The notes: generated from the sequence alone by a model not told the origin. Positions 6,953 to 15,211 are shown, numbered from the stretch's first letter. The stretch is DNA of 64,000 bases from Streptomyces sp. NBC_01241 (GCF_041435435.1 NZ_CP108494.1:6172501-6236500); one strand, 5' to 3'. Program-made: numbers and translations.

Positions 6953-7606
6953 GTGAACAAGGCGCAGCTCGTAGAAGCGATTGCCGACAAGGTCGGCGGC
7001 CGTCAGCAGGCCGCGGACGCCGTTGACGCGGTGCTCGACGCGATCGTCCGTGCGGTTGTCGCGGGGGACCGTGTTTCGGTCACCGGCTTCGGCTCGTTCG
7101 AGAAGGTCGACCGCCCCGCCCGCTACGCCCGCAACCCGCAGACGGGTGAGCGGGTGCGGGTCAAGAAGACCTCGGTTCCCCGTTTCCGCGCGGGACAGGG
7201 CTTCAAGGACCTGGTGAGCGGCTCGAAGAAGCTCCCCAAGGGCGAGGTGGCCGTGAAGAAGGCGCCCAAGGGCAGCCTCACGGGCGGTGTTGCCCGTACG
7301 ACGGCCAAGGCCGCGGCCAAGAAGGCCGTAGCGAAGAAGGCCGTGGCGAAGAAGGCCGTGGCGAAGAAGGCCGTGACCGCCGCGAAGACCACCGCGGCGA
7401 AGAAGACCACCGCGAAGAAGGCCGCTCCGGCCGCCAAGAAGGCCACGGCCGCGGCGAAGAAGACCACGGCCGCGGCGGCGAAGAAGACGACGACGGCCGC
7501 CAAGAAGACCGCGCCCGCCAAGAAGGCCACGGCTAAGAAGGCGCCCGCGAAGAAGACCACGGCGCGCAAGACCACGGCGAAGAAGGCCACCGCACGCAAG
7601 AAGTGA
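6953..7606 (+). CDS. hupS: HupS nucleoid protein (HU with H1-like tail)
   Basis: A 217-residue nucleoid-associated protein. Residues 1-90 are a complete HU domain (MNKAQLVEAIADKVGG start, GFGSFEKVDRPARYARNPQT, then PRFRAGQGFKDLV). Residues from about 100 onward are almost only Lys, Ala, Thr and Pro, like eukaryotic histone H1 and mycobacterial HupB tails. The tail contains three 15-bp DNA repeats encoding AVAKK units. In Streptomyces, HupS compacts chromosomes during sporulation. The start is GTG 6953 behind GAAGGGGAAG. It has its own candidate promoter and a strong terminator. The other Streptomyces HU, HupA, lacks this tail. Confidence 0.95.
   Translation: MNKAQLVEAIADKVGGRQQAADAVDAVLDAIVRAVVAGDRVSVTGFGSFEKVDRPARYARNPQTGERVRVKKTSVPRFRAGQGFKDLVSGSKKLPKGEVAVKKAPKGSLTGGVARTTAKAAAKKAVAKKAVAKKAVAKKAVTAAKTTAAKKTTAKKAAPAAKKATAAAKKTTAAAAKKTTTAAKKTAPAKKATAKKAPAKKTTARKTTAKKATARKK
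7325..7369 (+). repeat. Three 15-bp tandem repeats in the hupS tail
   Basis: Units GCCGT(A/G)GCGAAGAAG occur at 7325, 7340 and 7355 and continue into GCCGTG. They are in-frame, encode AVAKK and are prone to length variation by slippage. Confidence 0.85.
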
Positions 7607-7639
7607 GGCCGGGCAGCGCGCAGCTGCACACACGCGCCG

Positions 7640-7667
7640 GGCCGGGCTCCCCTCGGGGAGCCCGGCC
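7640..7667. terminator. hupS terminator
   Basis: GGCCGGGCTCCCC (7640-7652) and GGGGAGCCCGGCC (7655-7667) form a perfect 12-13 bp GC-rich hairpin. It lies 34 bases after hupS and 35 bases beyond the end of the convergent small gene, so it may serve both. Confidence 0.75.
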
Positions 7668-7701
7668 CGCGGGCTGTTGCGGGCAGGGTGCGCGCGACCG
7701 T

Positions 7702-7905
7702 TCAGAACGTCTGCAGGGTCACCAGGGTGATCCGCAGATCCGCCCCCTCGCCGACGCCTTCGATCCGCACCCGCTGCCCCGGACGCAGCAGCCGCAGCCC
7801 GCCCGCGTCGAAGGCCCGGGCGTCGAACGCCACCGGGGTCCCGTCGTCGAGCAGCACACTGCCGGTGCGGGTCTCGGGGTCGTACGTGTACGAGGTCGCC
7901 TGCAT
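7702..7905 (-). CDS. Small OB-fold / cold-shock-like protein
   Basis: A 67-residue protein, MQATSYTYDPETRTGSVLLD at the N-terminus, then alternating beta segments (TPVAFDARAFDAGGLRLLRPG, QRVRIEGVGEG, DLRITLVTLQTF). The pattern of short strands with G-x-V-x-x-DDGT and a late R-x-GQRVRI turn resembles a minimal OB-fold related to cold-shock proteins, but the RNA-binding aromatic RNP motifs are not obvious. The function is unknown. It lies 10 bases downstream of cofC on the minus strand start-to-stop axis (stop 7702, start 7905; cofC stop 7916) and may be transcribed with it. Confidence 0.65.
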   Translation of the reverse strand: MQATSYTYDPETRTGSVLLDDGTPVAFDARAFDAGGLRLLRPGQRVRIEGVGEGADLRITLVTLQTF

Positions 7906-7915
7906 GTATGGAAGC

Positions 7916-8533
7916 CTATCGGTCCAGCGGGGAGAGTCCCGCGGCCCAGTGCTCTGAGGTGTGCGGGCCGGTGCCCAGGGCCAGCGCCGCCCGCAGATCG
8001 TCGCCGGTGTCCACGTCCTGGCGGACCGAATCGATGCCGGTCAGCGTGATTTCCACCGCGCCGGAGTCCAGGTGCCGGGCCCGGGAAGGGCCGCCGAAAG
8101 CCGGACGCAATTCCACTCCCGGCGCTGCCGAAAGAAATGTTGTTCCGATTCCTGCCGAATCGGTGACAAATGCACGGGGAAATGCGGCGGAAAAATCGAG
8201 GACCCTGGCCAGTTCCGCGGGACGCAGCGCGGGCAGGTCCGCGTTGAGAGCGGCGACCGCCGCGCCGGGCCGCCCGGCCCGTGCCGTCCGCTCGCCGTGT
8301 GCCAGGGCGGCGTTGAGCCCGCGATCCGGTTCGTCGGGCACGATGCGGGCCCCGAGGGCCGCGAGAGCCGCCCCCGCCTCCGTGTCGTCCGTGACGACCA
8401 CCACATCCCGGACCGCCCGGCAGGACAGGGCGGCGGCCACGGTGTCCCGGGCGAACGCGAGGGCGAGCCGTGGGCGCAGTGCGGCGCCCGTCGCGGGCGC
8501 GAGCCTGCTCTTGGCCCGTGCCAAGGGCTTCAA
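7916..8533 (-). CDS. cofC: 2-phospho-L-lactate guanylyltransferase
   Basis: CofC activates phospholactate or phosphoenolpyruvate with GTP during coenzyme F420 synthesis. Visible are LKPLARAKSRLA (nucleotide-binding start), a VVVTDD motif, the core ALNADLPALRPAEL, and AGIGTTFLSA, all characteristic of the family. The start is problematic: the only usual codon in frame is TTG 8533, which would cut inside the first strand WTLVVPLKPLA that the protein family needs. The frame is open to a TAA at 8606-8608 but contains no ATG or GTG; a GAGGGGGAG at about 8581-8589 suggests initiation shortly downstream at a non-standard codon. Residues downstream look intact. Confidence 0.85.
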   Translation of the reverse strand: MKPLARAKSRLAPATGAALRPRLALAFARDTVAAALSCRAVRDVVVVTDDTEAGAALAALGARIVPDEPDRGLNAALAHGERTARAGRPGAAVAALNADLPALRPAELARVLDFSAAFPRAFVTDSAGIGTTFLSAAPGVELRPAFGGPSRARHLDSGAVEITLTGIDSVRQDVDTGDDLRAALALGTGPHTSEHWAAGLSPLDR

Positions 8534-8748
8534 CGGGACGACCAGAGTCCAAGGACCGGCCGGGTCGGTGTTCGTGGCGATCTCCCCCTCGATGCGCGTC
8601 GCCGCTTATTCTCGCCTGCCGGTGCGAGAACCCGGAGGGTCGGCCCCGAAAGCGGGGCGTACGGTGTTCTCGACAGAGCAGGGGCCTGGGGCGAGACTTG
8701 ACCGTCGGTAGCCAGGCAGAGTTCAGCTCCATAGAGGAAGGTGTCCGA

Positions 8749-9501
8749 GTGTCCCGCCGCAGAATCGGCTTCTGGTACCGCCTGGCGGCGGTGATCGCAA
8801 AACCGCCGCTGGTGGTTCTGTTCAAGCGTGACTGGCGGGGAATGGAAAACATTCCGGCCGACGGCGGATTCATCACTGCGGTCAATCACAACTCGTATCT
8901 GGACCCGCTTTCCTACGGACACTTCCAGTACAACACCGGACGTGTGCCACGGCTTCTCGCGAAGGCCGGCCTCTTCAAGACCCCCTTTGTCGGAATGATG
9001 CTGCGCGGCACCGGACAGATCCCCGTGTACCGCGAGACGACCAACGCGTTGGACGCCTTCCGGGCCGCGGTCGACGCCATCGAGCGCGGTGAATGCGTCG
9101 CCTTCTACCCGGAGGGCACCCTCACCCGCGACCCCGACATGTGGCCGATGGCCGGCAAGACCGGCGCCGCCCGCGTCGCGTTGATGACGAAGGCCCCGGT
9201 CATCCCGGTCGCCCAGTGGGGCGCCAACCTCGCGATGCCGCCGTACGCCAAGGAGAACAAGTTCCGGTTCTTCCCCCGCAAGACCCTCCAGGTGCAGGCC
9301 GGACCGCCCGTCGACCTCTCCCGCTTCTACGACGAGGAGCCGACGCCCGACCTCCTGCGCGAGGCGACCGAGGTCATCATGGCCGCGGTGACCGCGCAGC
9401 TGGAGATCGTACGGGGCGAGAAGGCCCCCGCGGAGCCGTACGATCACCGCAGAGCTCGTGCAGAACAGCGGCGCAAGGCCGAAGGAAAGGGACCCAAGTG
9501 A
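8749..9501 (+). CDS. 1-acyl-sn-glycerol-3-phosphate acyltransferase family
   Basis: A 250-residue PlsC-type membrane-associated acyltransferase. Motif I NHNSYLD (H-x4-D, about residues 43-49) is catalytic. Motif III FYPEGTLT, near residue 119, binds the glycerol phosphate. The N-terminal LAAVIAKPPLVVLF is weakly hydrophobic, and a basic tail RRARAEQRRKAEGKGPK ends the protein. The start is GTG 8749, seven bases after GAGGAAGG. It overlaps gpsA by four bases, coupling glycerol-3-phosphate production with phosphatidic acid synthesis. The exact acyl donor is unknown. Confidence 0.88.
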   Translation: MSRRRIGFWYRLAAVIAKPPLVVLFKRDWRGMENIPADGGFITAVNHNSYLDPLSYGHFQYNTGRVPRLLAKAGLFKTPFVGMMLRGTGQIPVYRETTNALDAFRAAVDAIERGECVAFYPEGTLTRDPDMWPMAGKTGAARVALMTKAPVIPVAQWGANLAMPPYAKENKFRFFPRKTLQVQAGPPVDLSRFYDEEPTPDLLREATEVIMAAVTAQLEIVRGEKAPAEPYDHRRARAEQRRKAEGKGPK

Positions 9502-10508
9502 CGCACCCCGTAAAGGCAGCCGTCTTCGGAACCGGCTCATGGGGTACGGCCTTCGGCATGGTTCTCGCCGACGCCGGCTGCGACGTCACCCTCTGGGGCC
9601 GTCGCACCGAAGTCGCCGAGGCCGTCAACACGACCCGTACCAACCCGGACTACCTGCCGGGCATCGAACTCCCCGCGTCGATCCGGGCCACCACCGACGC
9701 CGCCGAGGCGCTGCACGGCGCCGACTACGCCGTGCTCGTGGTGCCTTCGCAGACCCTGCGCGCCAACCTCGCCGACTGGGCCCCGCATCTCGGCTCCCGC
9801 ACCGTCCTCGTCTCCCTGATGAAGGGCGTCGAACTCGGCACCGCGAAGCGGATGAGCGAAGTCATCGAGGACGTCACCAAGGTCACCCCGGACCGCGTCG
9901 CCGTCATCACCGGCCCCAACCTGGCCAAGGAGATCGCCGAACGCCGCCCCGCCGCCGCCGTCGTCGCCTGCCAGGACGAGTCCGTGGCCCAGCGCCTCCA
10001 GAGCGCCTGCCACACCCCGTACTTCCGCCCGTACACCAACACCGATGTGGTCGGCTGCGAACTCGGCGGCGCGGTCAAGAACGTCATCGGTCTCGCCGTG
10101 GGCATCGCCGACGGCATGGGCCTCGGCGACAACGCGAAGGGCTCGCTCATCACCCGGGGCCTCGCCGAGACGACCCGGCTCGGACTCGCCATGGGCGCCG
10201 ACCCGCTGACCTTCTCCGGGCTCGCGGGCCTCGGCGACCTGGTCGCGACCTGCTCCTCGCCGCTCTCGCGCAACCACACCTTCGGCACCAACCTCGGCCG
10301 CGGAATGACGCTCCAGGAGACGATCGCGGTCACGAAGCAGACCGCCGAGGGCGTCAAGTCCTGTGAATCGGTGCTCGATCTGGCGCGCAGGCACGGTGTA
10401 GACATGCCGATCACCGAGACGGTCGTCGGCATCGTCCACGAGGGCAAGCCGCCCGTGGTCGCGCTGCGCGAGCTCATGTCGCGCAGCGCGAAGCCCGAGC
10501 GACGCTGA
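9498..10508 (+). CDS. gpsA: NAD(P)-dependent glycerol-3-phosphate dehydrogenase
   Basis: A 336-residue enzyme reducing dihydroxyacetone phosphate to sn-glycerol-3-phosphate for phospholipids. The Rossmann motif GTGSWGTAFG is at residues 11-20. The substrate-binding GPNLAKEIAERRP lies near residue 140, the active-site Lys is within GGAVKNVIGLAVGIADGMG around residue 192-210, and GLAGLGDLVATCSSPLSRN follows. The GTG start overlaps the stop of the acyltransferase (GTGA), showing translational coupling. It is of normal length and complete. Confidence 0.95.
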   Translation: MTHPVKAAVFGTGSWGTAFGMVLADAGCDVTLWGRRTEVAEAVNTTRTNPDYLPGIELPASIRATTDAAEALHGADYAVLVVPSQTLRANLADWAPHLGSRTVLVSLMKGVELGTAKRMSEVIEDVTKVTPDRVAVITGPNLAKEIAERRPAAAVVACQDESVAQRLQSACHTPYFRPYTNTDVVGCELGGAVKNVIGLAVGIADGMGLGDNAKGSLITRGLAETTRLGLAMGADPLTFSGLAGLGDLVATCSSPLSRNHTFGTNLGRGMTLQETIAVTKQTAEGVKSCESVLDLARRHGVDMPITETVVGIVHEGKPPVVALRELMSRSAKPERR

Positions 10509-10613
10509 CTACGGGCCGGGGAAGCGCGCAGAGCGTTGAACGTTCGCGGTCACCGCTCCAGCGGCCCCGGCCGCGCTGACGCGAGGGGTACCAGCAGGTA
10601 CGCTCAACGCGAT

Positions 10614-11771
10614 ATGAGCAGCGAGAACCTCCCCCAGAGCCCGGAGCAGCAGCTCCGCAAGCCGCGCGTGGCCGTCGTGTTCGGCGGCCGCAGCTCCGAA
10701 CACGGCATCTCCGTCGTCACGGCCGGCGCCGTCCTGAACGCCATCGACCGGACGAAGTACGACGTCCTGCCGATCGGCATCACGACGGACGGCCGCTGGG
10801 CGCTCACCGCCGACGAGCCCGAACGCATGGCCATCACGGACCGCAGGATGCCCGATGTGGCCCAGCTGGCCGAGTCCACCGAGGGCGGCGTGGTCCTCTC
10901 CGTCGACCCCGGCAGCCGTGAAGTGGTGTACAGCGAGCCCGGCTCGGTCCCCAAAGCGCTCGGCGAGGTCGACGTCGTCTTCCCCGTTCTGCACGGCCCG
11001 TACGGCGAGGACGGCACCCTGCAGGGGCTCCTGGAGCTCTCCGGTGTGCCGTACGTCGGCGCCGGGGTGCTCGCCTCGGCCGTCGGCCAGGACAAGGACT
11101 ACATGAAGCGGGTCTTCACCTCGTTCGGACTGCCGGTCGGCCCGTACGTCGTGGTGCGCCCCCGCGAATGGGACGCGGACCCCGCCGCCGTCCGCAAGCG
11201 CATCGTGGACTTCGCCGGGGACCACGGCTGGCCGCTCTTCGTGAAGCCCGCCCGGGCCGGCTCGTCCATCGGCATCACCAAGGTCGACGACCTCTCCGGT
11301 CTCGACGAGGCGATCGAAGAGGCCCGGCGCCACGACCCCAAGTTCCTCGTCGAGTCGCTGCTGCGGGGCCGCGAGATCGAGTGCGGGGTGCTGGAGTTCG
11401 AGGACGGTCCGCGCGCCAGCGTGCCCGCCGAGATCCCGCCGGTCACCTCGCACGACTTCTACGACTTCGAGGCCAAGTACATCGATTCGGCCTCCGGGAT
11501 CGTGCCCGCGCCGCTCACCGAGGAGCAGACCGCCGAGGTCCAGCGGCTGGCGGTCGAGGCCTTCGAGGCCGTGTCCTGCGAGGGCCTGGTGCGCGCCGAC
11601 TTCTTCCTCACCGAGGACGGCGGCTTCGTGATCAACGAGATCAACACCCTGCCGGGCTTCACCCCGATCTCCATGTACCCGCGGATGTGGCAGGAGAGCG
11701 GTGTGAGTTACCAGGAGCTGGTGGACCGGCTGATCCAGGCCGCGTTGAACCGGCCGACCGGCCTGCGCTGA
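10614..11771 (+). CDS. ddl: D-alanine--D-alanine ligase
   Basis: A 385-residue ATP-grasp enzyme making D-Ala-D-Ala for peptidoglycan. The N-terminal VVFGGRSSEHGISVVTAG binds D-Ala and the Mg/ATP site. HGPYGEDGTLQGLLELSGV-type sequence is near residues 127-146. LFVKPARAGSSIGITKV carries the ATP-binding Lys. The metal ligands are in RADFFLTEDG and VINEINTLPGFTPISMYP at the C-terminus. The start at ATG 10614 has no convincing Shine-Dalgarno, so a short or absent leader is possible. It is 105 bases after gpsA and converges on the DUF3515 gene across a shared hairpin. Confidence 0.96.
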   Translation: MSSENLPQSPEQQLRKPRVAVVFGGRSSEHGISVVTAGAVLNAIDRTKYDVLPIGITTDGRWALTADEPERMAITDRRMPDVAQLAESTEGGVVLSVDPGSREVVYSEPGSVPKALGEVDVVFPVLHGPYGEDGTLQGLLELSGVPYVGAGVLASAVGQDKDYMKRVFTSFGLPVGPYVVVRPREWDADPAAVRKRIVDFAGDHGWPLFVKPARAGSSIGITKVDDLSGLDEAIEEARRHDPKFLVESLLRGREIECGVLEFEDGPRASVPAEIPPVTSHDFYDFEAKYIDSASGIVPAPLTEEQTAEVQRLAVEAFEAVSCEGLVRADFFLTEDGGFVINEINTLPGFTPISMYPRMWQESGVSYQELVDRLIQAALNRPTGLR

Positions 11772-11786
11772 GACGAGTCCCGCGTC

Positions 11787-11825
11787 GTAGGGCGTGCACT
11801 CCCGTCGGGGGAGGGCACGCCCTAC
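11787..11825. terminator. Bidirectional terminator between ddl and DUF3515 gene
   Basis: GTAGGGCGTGC (11787-11797) pairs exactly with GCACGCCCTAC (11815-11825), and the interior CTCCC/GGGAG adds further pairing. It sits between convergent genes and touches the stop codon of the minus-strand gene. Confidence 0.75.
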
Positions 11826-12310
11826 AGGCTGCTGGGCACCGTCTTCGTGATCACCGGTCCGAACGCGGCCAACGGGCTCGCGTCATGCGCGTACGCCGTC
11901 GAAAGACTCACCTCGACGTACGCCTTGCGGAAAGTGGTCGTAAAACGCGGACCGGCGTCTTCCGGCTGCTCCAGCAGCCAGTTGACGCCGTCCGCCTCGG
12001 TCCCCTTCGCCATGGGGTCGTCCATCTTCGCGGGCCGGGGGACACCGCAGCGCAGTACGATCGCTCCGTCCCCCCACTCGGCGATCAGTTCGGATTTCGT
12101 CCCGGTGTCACCGCGGCCGAGTCCGGCAACGGTCCTCGGCAGCTCCTTGTGCAGCGCGCGGCAGTAGGCTGCGGCTTCCGGAGACGGGGTGGGAACCGTG
12201 ATCGACGCCGCGGCGTCCGTCGAGGAACAGCCTGCCGCGGCCAGCAGCAGTGCGGCAACGGACGGACCGAGAAGCACGGGATGGCGGAAGCGGCGGCGCG
12301 ATGATGTCAC
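11822..12310 (-). CDS. DUF3515 family lipoprotein
   Basis: A 162-residue secreted lipoprotein. The signal is basic MTSSRRRFRHP, hydrophobic VLLGPSVAALLLA, and lipobox LAAAGC (Cys28). The mature part holds a disulfide-candidate pair in AAYCRALHKELP and IVLRCGVPRP, followed by VNWLLEQ and a beta-rich end with YVEVSL. This fits the actinobacterial DUF3515 family of unknown function. From memory it usually neighbours thiL and an Lrp-type gene, as here. The start is GTG 12308-12310. Its stop lies within the hairpin shared with ddl. Confidence 0.8.
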   Translation of the reverse strand: MTSSRRRFRHPVLLGPSVAALLLAAAGCSSTDAAASITVPTPSPEAAAYCRALHKELPRTVAGLGRGDTGTKSELIAEWGDGAIVLRCGVPRPAKMDDPMAKGTEADGVNWLLEQPEDAGPRFTTTFRKAYVEVSLSTAYAHDASPLAAFGPVITKTVPSSL

Positions 12311-12330
12311 CGGCCCAGCGTAGACGGGGA

Positions 12331-12564
12331 CTACAGATGAACGACCGGGCAGGTCAGGGTTCGCGTGATGCCTTCCACTTGCTGGACCTTGGCGACCACC
12401 ATGCGGCCGAGTTCATCGACCGTGTCGGCCTGGGCGCGCACGATCACGTCGTAGGGGCCCGTGACGTCCTCTGCCTGGATCACTCCCGGAACTCTGGCGA
12501 TGGTCTCGGCGACGGTCGACGCCTTGCCCACCTCGGTCTGAATAAGGATGTACGCCTGTACCAC
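12331..12564 (-). CDS. Stand-alone Lrp/AsnC ligand-binding (RAM) domain protein
   Basis: A 77-residue protein starting VVQAYILIQTEVGKA and ending TRTLTCPVVHL. It is a complete RAM domain (beta-alpha-beta-beta-alpha-beta, with GVIQAEDVTGPYDVIVRAQA) but without the usual N-terminal DNA-binding helix-turn-helix. Such SraA/AsnC-domain proteins bind amino acids and oligomerise, possibly modulating full-length Lrp regulators. GTG 12564 is chosen because GGAGG is placed just upstream on the minus strand and the domain starts there; the longer open frame lacks similarity. It is adjacent to the DUF3515 gene and divergent from thiL. Confidence 0.85.
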   Translation of the reverse strand: MVQAYILIQTEVGKASTVAETIARVPGVIQAEDVTGPYDVIVRAQADTVDELGRMVVAKVQQVEGITRTLTCPVVHL

Positions 12565-12891
12565 GGAACCTCCAGGGCGGCCACGAGGATCGTGTGGGGA
12601 TGGGAAAGGGACGCCACGGTATCGCGTTGCCGCGAACCGCGGGGAGACCTGCGGGGCGGTTGACGTCCACAGCGTGGCGCGCACACAGCACAAGTTGACG
12701 TATCTCTTGACAGTACCGACAGCAGAGACGGCCCGCGACCGCAAGCGCGACGGGGCGAAAGGGGGACGGGCATGGCGATGGGAACCGGTGCAGACTGCTC
12801 TCTGCGGCGGCGGCCGGTCCACGGCCCGGACCCCCGGCCGCCGAAGCAGCCCGGACGGACGTCCGGCGCGACAGATGAGAGGTGAGACTCG
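12565..12891. promoter_or_regulatory. Divergent promoter region between AsnC-domain gene and thiL
   Basis: A 327-base gene-free stretch. Around 12694-12715, TTGACG and TTGACA occur as direct repeats 15 bases apart, good -35-like elements, but no matching -10 is clear. I found no thiamine-pyrophosphate riboswitch core (CTGAGA ... ACCTGA-type) before thiL. Confidence 0.4.
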
Positions 12892-13863
12892 GTGAAGGGA
12901 ACCGTGGGCGAGTTGGGGGAGTTCGGGCTCATCAGGGAGCTGACCTCCCGGCTCACCACCACTCCGGCGGTACGGCTCGGCCCCGGCGACGACGCAGCGG
13001 TGGTGTCCGCTCCCGACCGCAGGGTCGTGGCCAGTACGGACATCCTGCTGGAGGGACGGCACTTCCGCCGCGACTGGTCGACCGCGTACGACGTCGGCCG
13101 AAAGGCCGCCGCCCAGAACCTCGCCGACATCGCCGCCATGGGGGCCGTGCCCACCGCGCTGCTGCTCGGCCTGGTCGTCCCCGCCGAACTCCCGGTCACC
13201 TGGGCCGGCGAGCTGATGGACGGCATCCGTGACGAGTGCCAGGTCGCCGGCGCGGCCGTGGTCGGCGGCGATGTGGTGCGCGGCGAGACGATCACCGTCT
13301 CGATCACCGCACTCGGCGATCTGCGCAACCACGAACCGGTCACCCGGTCCGGCGCCCAGCCCGGCGACGTCGTCGCTGTCACCGGCTGGCTCGGCTGGTC
13401 CGCCGCCGGCTACGCCGTGCTCTCCCGCGGTTTCCGCTCGCCCCGCGCCTTCGTCGAGGCCCACCGGCGCCCCGAACCGCCGTACCACGCGGGCCCCGCG
13501 GCCGCCGGGCTCGGCGCCACCGCGATGACGGACGTGAGCGACGGACTCGTCGCCGACCTCGGGCACATCGCCGAGGCCAGCAAGGTCCGGATCGACCTGC
13601 GCTCCGGACTCATCGACATCCCCTCGCAGATGTCCGACATCGGGCAGGCCGTCGGCGTGGACCCGCTGCAGTGGGTGCTCACCGGGGGAGAGGACCACGC
13701 GATCGTCGCCACCTTCCCGCCGGAAGTGAAACTGCCCGCCCGCTGGAAGGTGATCGGCGAAGTCCTCAACCCCTCGGCGCTGCCGCAGGTGACGGTCGAC
13801 GGGGCGCCCTGGACCAGCAAGGGCGGCTGGGACCATTTCGGCGGCATCGAGGACGCCCAGTAG
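12892..13863 (+). CDS. thiL: Thiamine-monophosphate kinase
   Basis: A 323-residue enzyme phosphorylating thiamine monophosphate to the active pyrophosphate. The N-terminal GEFGLIRELT, the metal/ATP loop RLGPGDDAAVV at about residues 28-38, STDILLEGRHFRRDW, and AAQNLADIAAMGAVPTALLL are family signatures. DVSDGLVADLGHIAEAS follows in the C-terminal half. The start is GTG 12892 with GAGAGGTGAG upstream. thiD begins nine bases after the stop, so the last two thiamine steps are encoded together. Confidence 0.95.
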   Translation: MKGTVGELGEFGLIRELTSRLTTTPAVRLGPGDDAAVVSAPDRRVVASTDILLEGRHFRRDWSTAYDVGRKAAAQNLADIAAMGAVPTALLLGLVVPAELPVTWAGELMDGIRDECQVAGAAVVGGDVVRGETITVSITALGDLRNHEPVTRSGAQPGDVVAVTGWLGWSAAGYAVLSRGFRSPRAFVEAHRRPEPPYHAGPAAAGLGATAMTDVSDGLVADLGHIAEASKVRIDLRSGLIDIPSQMSDIGQAVGVDPLQWVLTGGEDHAIVATFPPEVKLPARWKVIGEVLNPSALPQVTVDGAPWTSKGGWDHFGGIEDAQ

Positions 13864-13872
13864 ATTCGGCGT

Positions 13873-14679
13873 ATGCCCCTGTCTGCTGCCGTACCCGCCC
13901 GTGTGCTCACCGTCGCCGGATCCGATTCCGGCGGTGGTGCGGGCATCCAGGCCGATCTGAAGACGATGCTCGCGTTCGGCGTGCACGGAATGAGCGTGCT
14001 GACCGCCGTCACCGCCCAGAACTCGCTGGGCGTGCAGGGCGCCTGGGAACTGCCCGCCGAGGCCGTCACCGCCCAGTACCGCAGCGTGGTGGACGACATC
14101 GGTGTGCAGGCGGTGAAGACCGGCATGCTGGCGTCGGCCGCCCTCGTGGAGACCGTGGCCGAACTCCTCGCGGGCACCGCGGCCCCGGTCGTCGTGGACC
14201 CGGTCGGGGTCTCCAAGCACGGAGATCCGCTGCTGGCCGCCGAGGCGCTCGATTCCGTACGGACGAAACTCCTGCCGGTCGCCACGGTCGCCACCCCGAA
14301 CCTGGACGAAGTGGCGCAGCTCACCGGCGTGAACGTCACGGACGAGACCGGAATGCGGCAGGCCGCCACCGGGCTACTGGCCTTCGGGCCGCGCTGGGTC
14401 GTCATCAAGGGCGGGCATCTGCCCGGCGAACCCGTCGATCTGCTGACGGACGGCACCGCGGAGCACTGGCTGCGCGCACCCAGGCACGACAACCGGCACA
14501 CCCACGGCACCGGCTGCACGCTCGCCTCGGCGATCGCCTGCGGACTGGCGCTGGGCCAGGACGTGCCCACGGCCGTACGAGGCGCGAAGGCGTACGTCAC
14601 CGGGGCGATCGCGGCCGGATTCCCGCTGGGCGCCGGGATCGGCCCCGTCGACCACGGCTGGCAGACGCGCACCGGTTGA
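13873..14679 (+). CDS. thiD: Hydroxymethylpyrimidine/phosphomethylpyrimidine kinase
   Basis: A 268-residue ribokinase-fold enzyme that phosphorylates HMP and HMP-P in thiamine pyrimidine synthesis. It has TVAGSDSGGGAGIQADLKT at residues 14-32, MSVLTAVTAQNSLGVQG, GMLASAALVETVAE, and the anion-hole and catalytic segment HGTGCTLASAIACGLALG near residue 213, whose preceding GCT-type turn places the catalytic base. It is downstream of thiL and ends at a strong convergent terminator. Confidence 0.94.
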   Translation: MPLSAAVPARVLTVAGSDSGGGAGIQADLKTMLAFGVHGMSVLTAVTAQNSLGVQGAWELPAEAVTAQYRSVVDDIGVQAVKTGMLASAALVETVAELLAGTAAPVVVDPVGVSKHGDPLLAAEALDSVRTKLLPVATVATPNLDEVAQLTGVNVTDETGMRQAATGLLAFGPRWVVIKGGHLPGEPVDLLTDGTAEHWLRAPRHDNRHTHGTGCTLASAIACGLALGQDVPTAVRGAKAYVTGAIAAGFPLGAGIGPVDHGWQTRTG

Positions 14680-14698
14680 GGACGCACCACAGCACAGC

Positions 14699-14732
14699 AA
14701 AAAGCCGGTCCACCGAGGTGGACCGGCTTTTT
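14699..14732. terminator. Bidirectional intrinsic terminator (thiD / rpmB)
   Basis: AAAAAGCCGGTCCAC (14699-14713) pairs with GTGGACCGGCTTTTT (14718-14732) around CGAG. A run of T follows the stem in both directions, so it can end both converging transcripts. It is one of the few classic U-tract terminators in the window. Confidence 0.9.
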
Positions 14733-14765
14733 GGGCAACCGGAAGGCTGCGCTACGACGGGAACG

Positions 14766-14951
14766 TCAGCGCGCGACCTTGCCGGCCTTGATGCACGAGG
14801 TGCAGACGTTGAGCCGCTTCGGCGTCCGACCGACCACGGCACGCACGCGCTGGATGTTGGGATTCCAGCGACGGGACGTACGGCGGTGCGAGTGCGAAAT
14901 GTTGTTGCCGAAGCCCGGCCCCTTGCCGCAGACGTCGCAGTTGGCAGCCAC
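14766..14951 (-). CDS. rpmB: 50S ribosomal protein L28
   Basis: A 61-residue ribosomal protein starting MAANCDVCGKGPGFGNNISH. It retains both CxxC pairs (CDVC near residues 5-8, CTSC at about 51-54), marking it as the zinc-binding form; streptomycetes often carry a second, cysteine-free L28 induced by zinc limitation. HRRTSRRWNPNIQ is the conserved RNA-binding core. It is alone on the minus strand, with a GGAG seven bases before its ATG and a shared terminator with thiD. Confidence 0.96.
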   Translation of the reverse strand: MAANCDVCGKGPGFGNNISHSHRRTSRRWNPNIQRVRAVVGRTPKRLNVCTSCIKAGKVAR

Positions 14952-14989
14952 GGGTCACTCCAAAGACTTCAGGTGCACTTACAGTGAAT

Positions 14990-15003
14990 TCCGGCGCGCC
15001 GGA
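14990..15003. other. 14-bp perfect palindrome upstream of rpmB
   Basis: TCCGGCGCGCCGGA reads identically on both strands and lies 39-52 bases upstream of the rpmB start, inside its probable leader. It may be an operator or a small hairpin; no regulator is suggested by context. Confidence 0.35.
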
Positions 15004-15211
15004 TTCATTTGACTGAAGTGGCGGCACCGGGGGAATGGCCCGACTTTCATCGGGCAACCGAAGCAGCATACAACGACCGCGTCGGTAGAACGAAACTACC
15101 ATGGGTTCCGCCGCCCCCCGTCCCGCCCCTGTCGCCGCCGGACCCGGCGCGCGGGGACTACTCTGCGGTGCAGCCGGCCACCCACGGCCGTTCTTCGAGG
15201 AGGACCGACAG

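Noticed and set aside
12565..12891. Thiamine-pyrophosphate riboswitch before thiL
   Set aside because: The conserved CTGAGA/ACCTGA core and paired stems could not be found.
12331..14220. 629-residue minus-strand frame covering thiL and thiD
   Set aside because: Only its last 77 residues (the AsnC-domain gene) are real; the rest is antisense to intact thiL and thiD.
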